NCBI GenBank assembly: GCA_945898725.1
Contig: CAMDIK010000003.1
Location: forward strand, 42,543 to 106,542
Origin: Rickettsia typhi
GTDB lineage: Bacteria > Pseudomonadota > Alphaproteobacteria > Rickettsiales > Deianiraeaceae
DNA: 64,000 nucleotides
Direction: 5' to 3'
This document shows, one piece after another, positions 8,101 to 17,098 of this stretch. The position numbers and the translations under genes are program-made. Each line of letters opens with the position of its first letter. Position 1 is the stretch's first letter. The notes under the pieces were generated by a model that worked only from the letters and a program-made list of their open reading frames with translations, had not been told where the DNA came from and made no database searches.

Positions 8101-11100
8101 TGACTAGCGCAGCAGGCTCAACCAGTGGTACCTATATTATTTCCTTTGTAAATAAATATACCTATAATAATGGTGATACCAAAAGCTTAACATTCAAAGT
8201 TGGCATGGAAATGGATGCATCTTTGCAGGTGCAGGCTTCTGTAAATTTATTGTTTGGGCAGAAAAAGTTTTTGGAATATTCTAAAACCTTCTCATCTGAT
8301 CGTATTTTATCGCGTACTAGTGCATTTACTACATATGGAACTGACAGTCTTGGTAGTAGTGCAAAAATTTTTGTAAATGAAACTAGCAAGACTATAGATG
8401 CCAAAATTCAACCAATGTATGATGAAAATGGAAATGTTGCCATGTGGAGTAGTAAATATTCAATTATAAATGCATACGACACATCAATGGAGTGGAGATT
8501 GGATGGTACTTATGTTAAATTTGATGGACTAATTGACGGTGGGGATGGTAAGGTTAATATCACATTTGCAGATGTTACTGGATATAGTAATAATGTTTTT
8601 TCATTGGAGTATAGTGTTAGTTCCACTGGAGAATGGGACACAATGGGTAAGAAAATTCTTTCAATATCTGGGGGTACTGGGAAGGATATTTTAGATTTAT
8701 CTTCTACGAAATATTCCCTTGGCAGTGATGTAACGCTAAATGGTGGGGATGGTGATGATATTCTAATTGGGGGTAAAGATGGTGGCACATTAAATGGTGA
8801 CGCAGGTGATGATATTCTAATTGGGGGGACTGGTTCAGATACCTTCATAGGTGGGGATGGTGCAGACATTATAACTGCAAGTACAGGGAGTGCAATTGTT
8901 AAATACGCTTCTTTGGCAGAATCAATTTTATCTAGCGCAGATGTTGTTAGCAACTTCAACGCAAGCGCCGATTTAATTGATTTACAGGATATAAGTGATA
9001 CTGATGTTTCAAATTATATTAATATCACCACCAGTACAAAGGGAAGTAGCACATTATGGATAGATTCAGACAAGAATAGCACCCAGGATGGTTCAGATTT
9101 TATTATTTATGTAACTGTGTCAAGCGCTGCTGCCTTGAGTATTTATAATATCAAATGTCAATCATCTGGCATTAAAATAGGTGACACACGTTATGGAACA
9201 ATAAAAAATGATGAAATAATCGGCACACGTATGGTGGATATTATTAAAGCCGGCACAGGGAACGATACAATCAATGGTAAAAATGGAGATGATACGCTTT
9301 ATGGTGAAAGTGGAGATGATACCATAAACGGAGATGCAGGGAATGATGTGCTATATGGAAACGAAGGGGATGATACAGTCAATGGAGGAGATGGGGATGA
9401 TATACTTTATGGTGCAGAGGGTGTTGATATGCTTTATGGTGGATATGGGAATATCACAGATACGGAATACGATAATCGAATTGCAGAGGTAAATACATTT
9501 AAGTTTACCTCACTTGGCGATCTTAATGGTGATACTATTAACGACCTATGCAGTAAGGATATTATCCAGCTTTCCACACTATCTGGCACTATTGCAATTT
9601 ACAATGAGATTATCGATACTACAATGTACTTTAATATTAGTTTTAGTAATAATGGCAAGGTTTACACAATGAAGGCTATCGCGCTAGAATCCTTTATTTC
9701 TATGTTGACATTTTCCAGGCAAATTAAAATAGGAAAGAGCGTGACCCTCTCTGGCACCGTTGTTGCAGATATTATTTTTGGATTTGAAGGAAATGATACC
9801 CTATATGGCAATGAAGGGGATGATACCCTATATGGCAATGACGGAAATGATACCATAAACGGAGATGCAGGGGATGATATAATATTCATTGAAAATGGAG
9901 AAGTTGTTGACGGAGGAAGCGGGGATGACTCTTTTTATTTTTTCGACAACGCAAGTCTTACGGGAAGTGGAGCTATTAACGGAGGAGAGGGAGATGATAT
10001 AATGATTAACCACCATGCTTCTTTACAGATAAATATAGTAGGCGGAGAGGGAAATGATACGCTAACTGGCGGAGATGGGGATGATACGCTAACTGGAGAT
10101 GCAGGCAATGATACAATAACTGGGGGAGAGGGAGATGATATAATAACCGGTGGAGCGGGAGATGATACGCTAAATGGAGATGCAGGCAATGATACAATAA
10201 CTGGCGGAGAGGGAGATGATATAATAACCGGTGGAGCGGGAGATGATATAATAACCGGTGGAGCGGGAGATGATATTATATATGATGGCACGGGCGATGA
10301 TATAGTTGATGCCGAAGATGGTGATGATATTATATATTTTGGCCTTGGTGATAATAAAATTTACGGCGGCGCGGGAGATGATATAATATCAGCTGCCAGT
10401 TCCATGACTGACAATAGCCTGCTGGACATAGACGAGAGTGCTCCAAGTTCAAGCTCAACATGGGGGACGAATATTATTTTCGGCGGCGCGGGAGATGATA
10501 AAATTACTGCATCTGGCGGTACAGATAAATTTTATTATACCGCTATAAGTGATAGCGTGTATCGCTCTACGAGCTACAGTGATATGATTTTTGATTTTGC
10601 ACACAGCGTGGATAAAATCAATATTGCATTCTTACGAAAAACAGATGGTAGTTTTTTAGACGATGAAGATGTTCAGATAGATGAAGTAGATGTGGATAGC
10701 GATGGCGCAGATGATGATAAAATTATAAAAATTAACACAGATGATGACAGTGACTGGGAAATGCAGATCGTAATTATTAATGGCGTGGATATTGGCTTTG
10801 ATGAAGATGATGATATTGTATATTCAGATACTGATATTGGCATACAAGATAATAATGCAGAATTTATAAATTATACAGTCGGAACTACCAGTTCAGACGT
10901 GCTAAATGGATTGGAAGGAAATGATTTACTAGATGGTGACGGCGGGGATGACACCTTAAGCGGGGGAGAGGGAGATGATATGATTATTGGAGGGGAAGGT
11001 GATGATATGATTATTGGAGGGGAAGGTGATGACACCTTTTATGTGATACACTCCGTTACTGACACAGATAATTATATGGTGATTTCAGATTTCAATCCTC

Positions 11101-13817
11101 ATAGTGGAGATGAAAAAGATCTTATAAATCTTTCATATTTAGCAACCCTGGGCGGTTCTAGATATATCACCGAAGATGATATCACGTTGGAAGAAGAAAC
11201 CTATGACGGTGAGGATGGTTTGTTGGTTCAAATTGACCTAAATGGTGATGATATCTGGGACATGGGCGTGTTTCTAATTGGCATGAGTGACAGTGATTTT
11301 GATACTGAAAAGGATGTTATTTACAATGCCAGTACAACAAATGGAATACTTACCGGTAATACAATTACCTCTGCTACTGATGGTGTTTTTATGGGATCAT
11401 TTAAGAATGATACAATCACTGGAAGTTCAAGCGATGATATTATAGAAGGTGGTGAAGGAAATGACACAATCAATGGCGGAGAGGGAAATGATACGATTAT
11501 TGGTGGATATGGGGCGGATATTATGGATGGAGGAGATGGGGATGATATATTTCGATATACATCTACAGCTTCGCTGCAATCTAAAGGCAGTGCTTATGAC
11601 GTTATTAGCGATTTTACATGTGGCACAGACTCGCTAGATCTATCTCTTATGGAAGGTGTTGTGGTGCAAGATGTGCTTATTATACAAGCTACAGTTGATA
11701 CAGCTATACTTGGCACAGCAGATAAAACCACAGCCTATGATTATTGGGTTTATATCAATACAGATGATGACACTACCTGGGAAATAAAGATATTATTAAG
11801 AAATGCAAGAGATTTAGATGGATCCAAGTCTAGCTCGGCAACAGATATGGGTAAGTTGATATTGAGTAGTATTTTATTTAGTAGCTATTCTAATGCTACA
11901 ATTATTAATGGGTCTATCTCCGGAGGTGTTTTAACTGGCACTTCAGGAAATGATACAATCAATGGTGGAGATGGGGATGATGTTATATATAGCCTTTCTG
12001 GTGACACTATATCGCACACAATTGGAGATTATACTTATAATGCTGATACTGTAACTAATGTATATAATTTAACAGAAGTTACTAAAACCAATTCTTACGG
12101 AGATGACACAATCAATGGTGGAGATGGGGATGATACAATTTATGGTGGTAATGGGAAGAATACAATCAATGGTGGAGATGGGGATGATACAATTTATGGC
12201 GGTGAGGGTAGCGTAGAAATAACAACTTCACAATTTACAGTTACAGTAAAAGATGGCAGTGAAAGCGTTAAAACTCCTGGCGTGTCTACTACCAATACAG
12301 TAAATACTGTAGATACAATCAATGGCGGATCTGGGGATGATAGAATATTTGGCATGGGTGGAAATGATGCAATCACCGGTGGCGCAGGAAATGATACAAT
12401 TGACGGCGGAGATGGGGATGATACAATTTATGGTGGAGAAGGTGATGATACAATCAACGGCGGAGATGGGGATGATATAATTGACGGCGGAGATGGGGAT
12501 GATATAATTGACGGCGGAGAAGGGGATGATATAATTGACGGCGGAGAAGGGGATGATACTTTCTACTATAATGACGCATTGGGTGGAAATGACACTATTT
12601 ATAATTTTGAACACGGTAAAGATCTTATATATATATTTGATGGTGCAGTAGCTGCTATTAAAACCGAAGATAAGTTAAAACAGTACTATACTGTAACTAT
12701 CTCTACTGTTGGTGGATCGGATACAATGACCCTAAAAGTGTATGGGTTAATTGCTATGAGAGATGTGCTTTATTCGCAAATTGGCACTAGCGGGGATGAT
12801 ACAATCAACGGCAATAGTGCTACTGCAAATTTGATATATGGTAGATCTGGAAATGATACAATCACCGGTGGTGGTTACAATGATATTCTCAATGGTGAAA
12901 ATGGAAATGATGATATCAATGGTGGAGAGGGTGATGACACCCTAAACGGAGATACAGGTAATGATGATATCAATGGTGGAGAGGGTGATGATACAATCAA
13001 TGGCGGAGATGGATCTGACACAATCAATGGTGATGCCGGGGATGATACAATCAATGGTGGAGATGGATCTGATAACCTATATGGAAACGAAGGGGATGAT
13101 ATAGTGTACGGTGGCGAAGGAAATGATGATATCAATAGCCATGAGGGGGATGATATAGTGTACGGTGGCAGTGGTAATGATGATATCAATGGTGGAGATG
13201 GATCTGACACAATCAATGGTGATGCCGGGGATGATGATATCAATGGTGATGCCGGGGATGATGATATCAATGGTGATGCCGGGGATGATGATATCAATGG
13301 TGATGCCGGGGATGATACAATCAATGGCGGAGAAGGCGATGATACCCTAAACGGCGGAGATGGATCTGACACAATCAATGGCGGAGATGGATCTGACACA
13401 ATCAATGGTGATGCCGGGGATGATACAATCAATGGCGGAGAAGGCGATGATACAATCAATGGCGGAGAAGGGGGGAATATAATATATGGCGGCTATGGTG
13501 CAGATAGTATTATTTCCAGCAATGGAGTTAATACAATACTATATCAAAGTAATACTGACAGCTTCTACACCGACAATAATACTATTTCGTATGACACCAT
13601 TACCGATTTTACAACTCAGACTGATAAAATAAATATTTACGTTAAGGATGCAAGTGATTTTACCACTAAGCATATAAAGATTGAGGTGGTTGATGGTAAA
13701 TACATTGTCCAAATAAACTACAATAAAGATAGTGCGTTTACAATGGATAACAATGACTTGTATATTGCGTCAAATAAGCTAATTGTGGTAAGTGATATTG
13801 AGTTTATCGAGATATAG
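5115..13817 (+). CDS. Giant RTX-repeat protein, T1SS cargo
   Basis: A 2900-residue acidic repeat protein, predicted to be exported by the adjacent type I system and to fold on calcium outside the cell. Residues 1-1200 are Ser/Thr/Asn-rich, without signal peptide or recognised enzyme motif; residues about 830-930 resemble a cadherin/Ig-like domain (LEDVPITFNIFPYISDAD). Classical GGxGxDxux nonapeptide blocks occur at about residues 1210-1250, 1371-1442, 1556-1604, 1624-1761, 1931-1976, 2109-2146, 2276-2292, 2331-2366, 2401-2483 and 2559-2794. Between them sit about seven modules with a DVIxDFxxxxDxIxL-like core (near residues 625, 1277, 1824, 1988, 2162, 2494, 2828) resembling T1SS C-terminal target domains; the last is the probable secretion signal. 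With no visible catalytic domain, an adhesin or surface-layer role is likelier than an enzyme toxin; this is inference. Followed 69 bp later by the transporter genes. Confidence 0.9.
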   Translation: MSNANATNIANFFNTIRSIETFSAPGNDDTTKGKIIGGLQKDAFPSSYENYTYANDSTSGTKGAANISGDGRMTPGSYQVDLANLNGTYATYTSSAGSTYASGAKEIFFTQNALNVFFKIAVNSSGAITSIEKEAASILLHNVSIANSTDWSSTNNPLIGQNIANFGKEQWSLYLAGRLAADTNAALGGDTRVVPNSLLKMVEAAQLQASQRFVVESFAQSYSANTNNVTDYGTTGWAKVEALYGSKLVFTSHNTALGVNKGDQFYGTFNSSFLSGVMYVKGAFGNEGRSFAKALVAANASRGSAITIGTSIATVTWNGSEYIVSTTLVNVNDGYPSGWSYGALLSQYNLGDMTAANFGYDNTTFAQGYTLNPSTESISATATLTSDNNNTIVTAYNAGYSSLETGKTLTISGNDTYYVQPSSAIATSTVDVTGYDKEGDGWFATNYTQSGQYNLGTSSPFTSFDALKSTLYAVYWSGEKYDIRTTVKIFNTDGSFNADFTNLSLTQQFSIASDSDTNADNGYYFTIISNNLLSKNALASRVADTSILTAADIQNLFKFEAVATTPTSGTGIINASSSTGSLAISVDSTINKVLFGAGKNVIYDNNTTATTYIAPTSMTSGAITIQDFDIGLDRLDLSKFSYLSNLQVTSDVFNIQSDAANSAVSGAYKNYAYNAKVSFIADSKSYIINVGTNSDTNYGDNFAQYLIDSIDKPSVSYKDWFTFTKSTLSAYSEDNSAVITDGIVIGTFTVSDTGVTITAADIGITNKSTGSTKDVQYSVVKNDTSFNVVATFPKNYHTSGNSEALNFALEYKGSSTVRSNSIIINSVNDLPVWTTLPSISGLEDVPITFNIFPYISDADNPDSQLSFTFSVIDSKSVAISGAKVSVDSTGKATLTLPQDWNGVGSLVITAKDPFGTSVDSKISFTIASVVDNKFTVAVENTVINGRARMLNDNSQAIQFSLFDIDKLNFDTSGNFKSSAYMLLDETGKDVSRDYNMTSAAGSTSGTYIISFVNKYTYNNGDTKSLTFKVGMEMDASLQVQASVNLLFGQKKFLEYSKTFSSDRILSRTSAFTTYGTDSLGSSAKIFVNETSKTIDAKIQPMYDENGNVAMWSSKYSIINAYDTSMEWRLDGTYVKFDGLIDGGDGKVNITFADVTGYSNNVFSLEYSVSSTGEWDTMGKKILSISGGTGKDILDLSSTKYSLGSDVTLNGGDGDDILIGGKDGGTLNGDAGDDILIGGTGSDTFIGGDGADIITASTGSAIVKYASLAESILSSADVVSNFNASADLIDLQDISDTDVSNYINITTSTKGSSTLWIDSDKNSTQDGSDFIIYVTVSSAAALSIYNIKCQSSGIKIGDTRYGTIKNDEIIGTRMVDIIKAGTGNDTINGKNGDDTLYGESGDDTINGDAGNDVLYGNEGDDTVNGGDGDDILYGAEGVDMLYGGYGNITDTEYDNRIAEVNTFKFTSLGDLNGDTINDLCSKDIIQLSTLSGTIAIYNEIIDTTMYFNISFSNNGKVYTMKAIALESFISMLTFSRQIKIGKSVTLSGTVVADIIFGFEGNDTLYGNEGDDTLYGNDGNDTINGDAGDDIIFIENGEVVDGGSGDDSFYFFDNASLTGSGAINGGEGDDIMINHHASLQINIVGGEGNDTLTGGDGDDTLTGDAGNDTITGGEGDDIITGGAGDDTLNGDAGNDTITGGEGDDIITGGAGDDIITGGAGDDIIYDGTGDDIVDAEDGDDIIYFGLGDNKIYGGAGDDIISAASSMTDNSLLDIDESAPSSSSTWGTNIIFGGAGDDKITASGGTDKFYYTAISDSVYRSTSYSDMIFDFAHSVDKINIAFLRKTDGSFLDDEDVQIDEVDVDSDGADDDKIIKINTDDDSDWEMQIVIINGVDIGFDEDDDIVYSDTDIGIQDNNAEFINYTVGTTSSDVLNGLEGNDLLDGDGGDDTLSGGEGDDMIIGGEGDDMIIGGEGDDTFYVIHSVTDTDNYMVISDFNPHSGDEKDLINLSYLATLGGSRYITEDDITLEEETYDGEDGLLVQIDLNGDDIWDMGVFLIGMSDSDFDTEKDVIYNASTTNGILTGNTITSATDGVFMGSFKNDTITGSSSDDIIEGGEGNDTINGGEGNDTIIGGYGADIMDGGDGDDIFRYTSTASLQSKGSAYDVISDFTCGTDSLDLSLMEGVVVQDVLIIQATVDTAILGTADKTTAYDYWVYINTDDDTTWEIKILLRNARDLDGSKSSSATDMGKLILSSILFSSYSNATIINGSISGGVLTGTSGNDTINGGDGDDVIYSLSGDTISHTIGDYTYNADTVTNVYNLTEVTKTNSYGDDTINGGDGDDTIYGGNGKNTINGGDGDDTIYGGEGSVEITTSQFTVTVKDGSESVKTPGVSTTNTVNTVDTINGGSGDDRIFGMGGNDAITGGAGNDTIDGGDGDDTIYGGEGDDTINGGDGDDIIDGGDGDDIIDGGEGDDIIDGGEGDDTFYYNDALGGNDTIYNFEHGKDLIYIFDGAVAAIKTEDKLKQYYTVTISTVGGSDTMTLKVYGLIAMRDVLYSQIGTSGDDTINGNSATANLIYGRSGNDTITGGGYNDILNGENGNDDINGGEGDDTLNGDTGNDDINGGEGDDTINGGDGSDTINGDAGDDTINGGDGSDNLYGNEGDDIVYGGEGNDDINSHEGDDIVYGGSGNDDINGGDGSDTINGDAGDDDINGDAGDDDINGDAGDDDINGDAGDDTINGGEGDDTLNGGDGSDTINGGDGSDTINGDAGDDTINGGEGDDTINGGEGGNIIYGGYGADSIISSNGVNTILYQSNTDSFYTDNNTISYDTITDFTTQTDKINIYVKDASDFTTKHIKIEVVDGKYIVQINYNKDSAFTMDNNDLYIASNKLIVVSDIEFIEI
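9985..10400 (+). repeat. 27-bp RTX-coding repeats with an 81-bp tandem duplication
   Basis: The block encodes consecutive nonapeptides. Within it, 10083-10163 and 10164-10244 are two adjacent 81-bp copies (three 27-bp units each) that differ at about two positions, followed by a further partial copy. Near identity at synonymous positions points to recent duplication. Confidence 0.8.
12310..12560 (+). repeat. 27-bp RTX-coding repeats
   Basis: About nine tandem nonapeptide-coding units; those from 12405 to 12560 are almost identical (GGCGGAGATGGGGATGAT core followed by ATAATTGAC). Encodes calcium-binding beta-roll turns of the RTX protein. Confidence 0.75.
12790..13495 (+). repeat. Main C-terminal RTX repeat block
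   Basis: Roughly 26 nonapeptide-coding 27-bp units. From 13218 to 13325 the unit starting GGTGATGCCGGGGATGAT is repeated three times without change, then once with a variant end. This is the longest uninterrupted beta-roll region of the protein, directly ahead of the final C-terminal module. Confidence 0.8.
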
Positions 13818-13886
13818 TTACAACGTATAATATTCTTGCTTTTTAAAATTATCGGTCATTACGTTGTTTTCTAAAACGTGCGATAT

Positions 13887-15539
13887 ATGGAAAAAAACTT
13901 TAATATAGACAGTCTTTTTAAGACGCTATACCAAATTTTTTGGGTTTCCAGTGTTATTAGCTTTTTATTTCTCATTTCCTCTACTTACTCAATTCAGGTT
14001 TTAGATAGAGTGCTTTCAAGCGGAAGTTATCATACTTTATTTTGGATTACCTTTATGGCAATTGCCGTCTATGCTGAAATGCATTTTCTGCAGGCAAAAA
14101 GGGTAAAAATTCTCACAAGATTATCTTGCAATGTAGACTTGCATTTTCTGGCAATGGACTTGCACACTTCATTGCTGTATCGTAGTAACAAAATTAGCAG
14201 TAATATTGCGAATATACAAGCATTTCTTATAAGCCCGTATGGAATAATCGGTTTGTGCGATGCGCTGTGGGGTGTGGGATTTTTAATTGCAATTTTCTGC
14301 ATTCATTGGGTAAATGGGCTAATTGCCATGCTTGGCACAATTGCAATAGGAATTATCGCTTATGTTATGGAAAATGCCCTACTCAAACCAAAGGGTGAAA
14401 TTTTTACAGGCAAGGCAAATTATGCCAATAAATGGATGAGCGGTGCATCAAAAGATAGCGGGCTTATTGCAACTTGTTTTAAAAACATACTTGCCTTTAT
14501 TTCTACAAATCGCTTATCGCTTTCTTATGTAAAAATTGACCATAAAGATATTGAGGCAAAATATCAAAATATCACAGCCGGTATGAAAGCTGTGCTGCAA
14601 ACCTTGTTATACGCAAGCAGCGCATGTTTGATTATTGAAAATCAAATGACCTCCGGTGAAATGATTGCCACTTCTATTTTATTTGGTAAAATGTCCCAGC
14701 CATTTACTGCCATTGGTTCTATTATCAAAACTATGAAGAATTTTTCTGGAAGTTATAAAGAAATGCGCCATTTGATGTTCATGCAAAATGATGAAAATTT
14801 GATTCCCGAGATGACAAACGGCACTGTGCTTTCAATTGAAAAATTGCATATTTCAGCAATTAAGGGCGTTTATCAGGAGGAAAATCGCTATGCTTTAAGG
14901 GATATTAACTTGAAAATTCCAAGCGGGGCGAGTATTGCAGTGATTGGCAATAGCTCCGGGGGTAAAACTGTTTTGTTGCAGGCAATTTGCGGGGTAATAA
15001 AACCGGTATTTGGTAAGGTAAAACTAGGCGAACTTGATGTGGAAAAATACATTGGTGCGGGGGGCGTGTTTGTGTCTTATTTATCTATTGATGCAGATTT
15101 TCTAGTGGGAAATGTACTGCAAAATATCACTAGATTTGACTCCAATCCAGATAAATTACAGCTTGAAGAGGTGGTGCGCACAGCAAAATTGGAGGGTTTT
15201 ATACTTTCCCTGGTAAATGGATATGAAACCACAATTGACAATCTACCGATTTCATTTGCATATAAGCGCTTGATTTTAATTGCCCGGGCATTTTACAAAT
15301 GGCCAAAGGTAATTTTGCTGAATAATCCCAGCATGGGTCTTGATGAAGTTGGGTTAAATTCCCTGCAAAGATTAATATTTATCGCCAAGGGCAAGGGGTG
15401 TATTGTGATAACCGAAACGCAAAATAACGCGCTAATTAAGGCTTCAGATCGCTGTATTGTTTTAAACAATGGCGAGCTGCAAAAATATACCGAGCCGGCA
15501 AATTTATTCAATAAACCATTAGAAGTAGAGCAAAGATGA
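13887..15539 (+). CDS. T1SS ABC transporter with degenerate ATPase motifs
   Basis: PrtD/HlyB-like inner-membrane permease-ATPase, 550 residues: an N-terminal six-helix transmembrane domain (about 1-300) and an ABC domain (about 315-545). Walker A is intact (GNSSGGKT near residue 354). Other ATPase motifs are altered: the Q-loop glutamine is missing (YLSID where YLPQD is usual), the signature LSGGQ is replaced by ISFAY near 453, Walker B reads VILLNNPS instead of LDEP, so the catalytic Glu and the Mg-binding Asp are both Asn (near 475), and the H-loop His is Glu (ITETQ near 509). The D-loop GLD is kept. As read, it should bind ATP poorly or not hydrolyse it. A GTG three codons upstream (13878) is an alternative start; the ATG at 13887 is preferred. 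The downstream gene starts inside its stop (ATGA overlap). Confidence 0.85.
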   Translation: MEKNFNIDSLFKTLYQIFWVSSVISFLFLISSTYSIQVLDRVLSSGSYHTLFWITFMAIAVYAEMHFLQAKRVKILTRLSCNVDLHFLAMDLHTSLLYRSNKISSNIANIQAFLISPYGIIGLCDALWGVGFLIAIFCIHWVNGLIAMLGTIAIGIIAYVMENALLKPKGEIFTGKANYANKWMSGASKDSGLIATCFKNILAFISTNRLSLSYVKIDHKDIEAKYQNITAGMKAVLQTLLYASSACLIIENQMTSGEMIATSILFGKMSQPFTAIGSIIKTMKNFSGSYKEMRHLMFMQNDENLIPEMTNGTVLSIEKLHISAIKGVYQEENRYALRDINLKIPSGASIAVIGNSSGGKTVLLQAICGVIKPVFGKVKLGELDVEKYIGAGGVFVSYLSIDADFLVGNVLQNITRFDSNPDKLQLEEVVRTAKLEGFILSLVNGYETTIDNLPISFAYKRLILIARAFYKWPKVILLNNPSMGLDEVGLNSLQRLIFIAKGKGCIVITETQNNALIKASDRCIVLNNGELQKYTEPANLFNKPLEVEQR

Positions 15540-17098
15540 TGTTAAAAAAGTTTCAAAATATACTACACCGCTTGTGTTTGCTGATAAAATTGGCATACAG
15601 CTGTGTGCTGTGTGCTGTAAATTTTTTGCGCATTGTATGTGTATATTCTTATATTACCATATTAAATGTGCCTATTGCGTTGTATCGCTGGGTGAAAATT
15701 GTATTTACCCTTGAAAACACTGGTAAATTCCTGCATTATATATACAAAAATTTGCTAAAACATTCCTATGATTTAATTTTTATTGATCAAGACGGGGTCA
15801 AGGAAAAAACAATTAATAGCGACATGCAATGGCATATTAAGTCCACAAAAAAGCACATTATTCTTGGTTTTGGCTTGATATTTTTACTATCTTTTGTGAT
15901 AAAAATTGACAGTGCTGTAACAGCAAACGGAACTTTCACACCCAGTTCCCGAAAAAAGATAATTCAACACCTTGAGGGCGGAATTATTGAAAAAGTGCTT
16001 GTAAGCGAGGGAGATTTAGTTACAAAAGGTCAGGTTTTAATCAAGTTAAATGAGGCAAAATCCAATGCTGATCATGTCATAAAGCAACACAATTATCACT
16101 CCAAGGAAATAGAAAAATTGCGCATTTTAGCGGAAATTAACGACGAAGAAGACTTTACTCCCGGTGCAGAATTGCAAAAAATAATTCAAAGTGATAACAA
16201 GTTGGAAATTTTCTACAATCAGGAAAAATATAAACTGCGCAACAATGTTAGCGTTTTGAAATCTAAACTTGATATTCTTGAGTCAAAAAAACTTCAAAAT
16301 AATGAGCAAATTAAGGGTTTGGTTGAGCAAATTGAATACATTAGAAAACGCATTACCACTCTGGAAGATGAAAAGCGTGTGTGGGAAGATCTCAGAAAAA
16401 AGCAGCTTGCTGATCACGACAGAATGCTTTCCATTCAGCAAAATATCCTTATGTTGCGGGGTGATTTATCTAATAAACAGTCTTCCTATCAAGCACTTTT
16501 GAACCATAACAAGGAAATAGATTTTCAAATTAGCCTTGCCAAGGAAACAAATACCAAGGAATTGGAGGACTATTTACAGGAGGTTAATACTTCACTGCAG
16601 TCATTGCAGTCTCAATTGGTTGTTTCGTCGGATATTTTTGATCGCACGGCAATTAAATCCACCGTTGACGGAATTGTAACAATGGTAAATATAAATGGCG
16701 AAGGGCAAGTGGTGAATCAAAATAATGATATTATGGAAATTGTGCCAATTAATGATGATTTGATAATTGAAGCAAAGGTTGATCCGCAAAATATTTCTAT
16801 TGTAAATATAGGTTTAAGTGCGAAAGTTATGCCTATTTTTCCAAATCGCCGCCTTGCGCCCCCGGTATTTGGGGAGGTTGTGCACGTTTCTCACGATGCA
16901 AAGACCGACAGCCGTGGATATTCCTATTTTATTGTGAAAATTCGCTTCAAAGCCGGGGAATTAGACAGGGTTTATAAGTCAAAAATTCTACCCGGCATGT
17001 ATGCGCATGTTTTTATTCGCACGGGCGAGAGAAATTTGATAACATATATATTTGAACCCTTATTATTTAGTATTATGATGGCGGGAAATGAAATGTAG
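15536..17098 (+). CDS. HlyD-family T1SS periplasmic adaptor
   Basis: Membrane fusion protein linking the ABC transporter to TolC. The core transmembrane helix is at residues 107-123, followed by the biotinyl-lipoyl half motif (QHLEGGIIEKVLVSEGD, about 144-160), a long coiled-coil hairpin (about 170-370), the second lipoyl half and a beta-barrel domain (about 380-500) typical of PrtE/HlyD. Unusual is the 100-residue N-terminal extension with another hydrophobic stretch (about 12-50); most adaptors have their only helix in the first 60 residues. The start overlaps the ABC gene by four bases and the end overlaps tolC by 11. Confidence 0.88.
   Translation: MMLKKFQNILHRLCLLIKLAYSCVLCAVNFLRIVCVYSYITILNVPIALYRWVKIVFTLENTGKFLHYIYKNLLKHSYDLIFIDQDGVKEKTINSDMQWHIKSTKKHIILGFGLIFLLSFVIKIDSAVTANGTFTPSSRKKIIQHLEGGIIEKVLVSEGDLVTKGQVLIKLNEAKSNADHVIKQHNYHSKEIEKLRILAEINDEEDFTPGAELQKIIQSDNKLEIFYNQEKYKLRNNVSVLKSKLDILESKKLQNNEQIKGLVEQIEYIRKRITTLEDEKRVWEDLRKKQLADHDRMLSIQQNILMLRGDLSNKQSSYQALLNHNKEIDFQISLAKETNTKELEDYLQEVNTSLQSLQSQLVVSSDIFDRTAIKSTVDGIVTMVNINGEGQVVNQNNDIMEIVPINDDLIIEAKVDPQNISIVNIGLSAKVMPIFPNRRLAPPVFGEVVHVSHDAKTDSRGYSYFIVKIRFKAGELDRVYKSKILPGMYAHVFIRTGERNLITYIFEPLLFSIMMAGNEM

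Noticed and set aside
12875..13459. A 194-codon minus-strand frame of SPSPPLIVSSPASPLI type
   Set aside because: It is the reverse-strand shadow of the 27-bp RTX repeats; any repeat whose length is a multiple of three opens frames on both strands. Similar minus-strand frames at 8510-8959 and 9935-10291 were dropped for the same reason.
12790..13495. Possible CRISPR-like array
   Set aside because: The 27-bp units are contiguous and in frame with no unique spacers, and they encode RTX nonapeptides.
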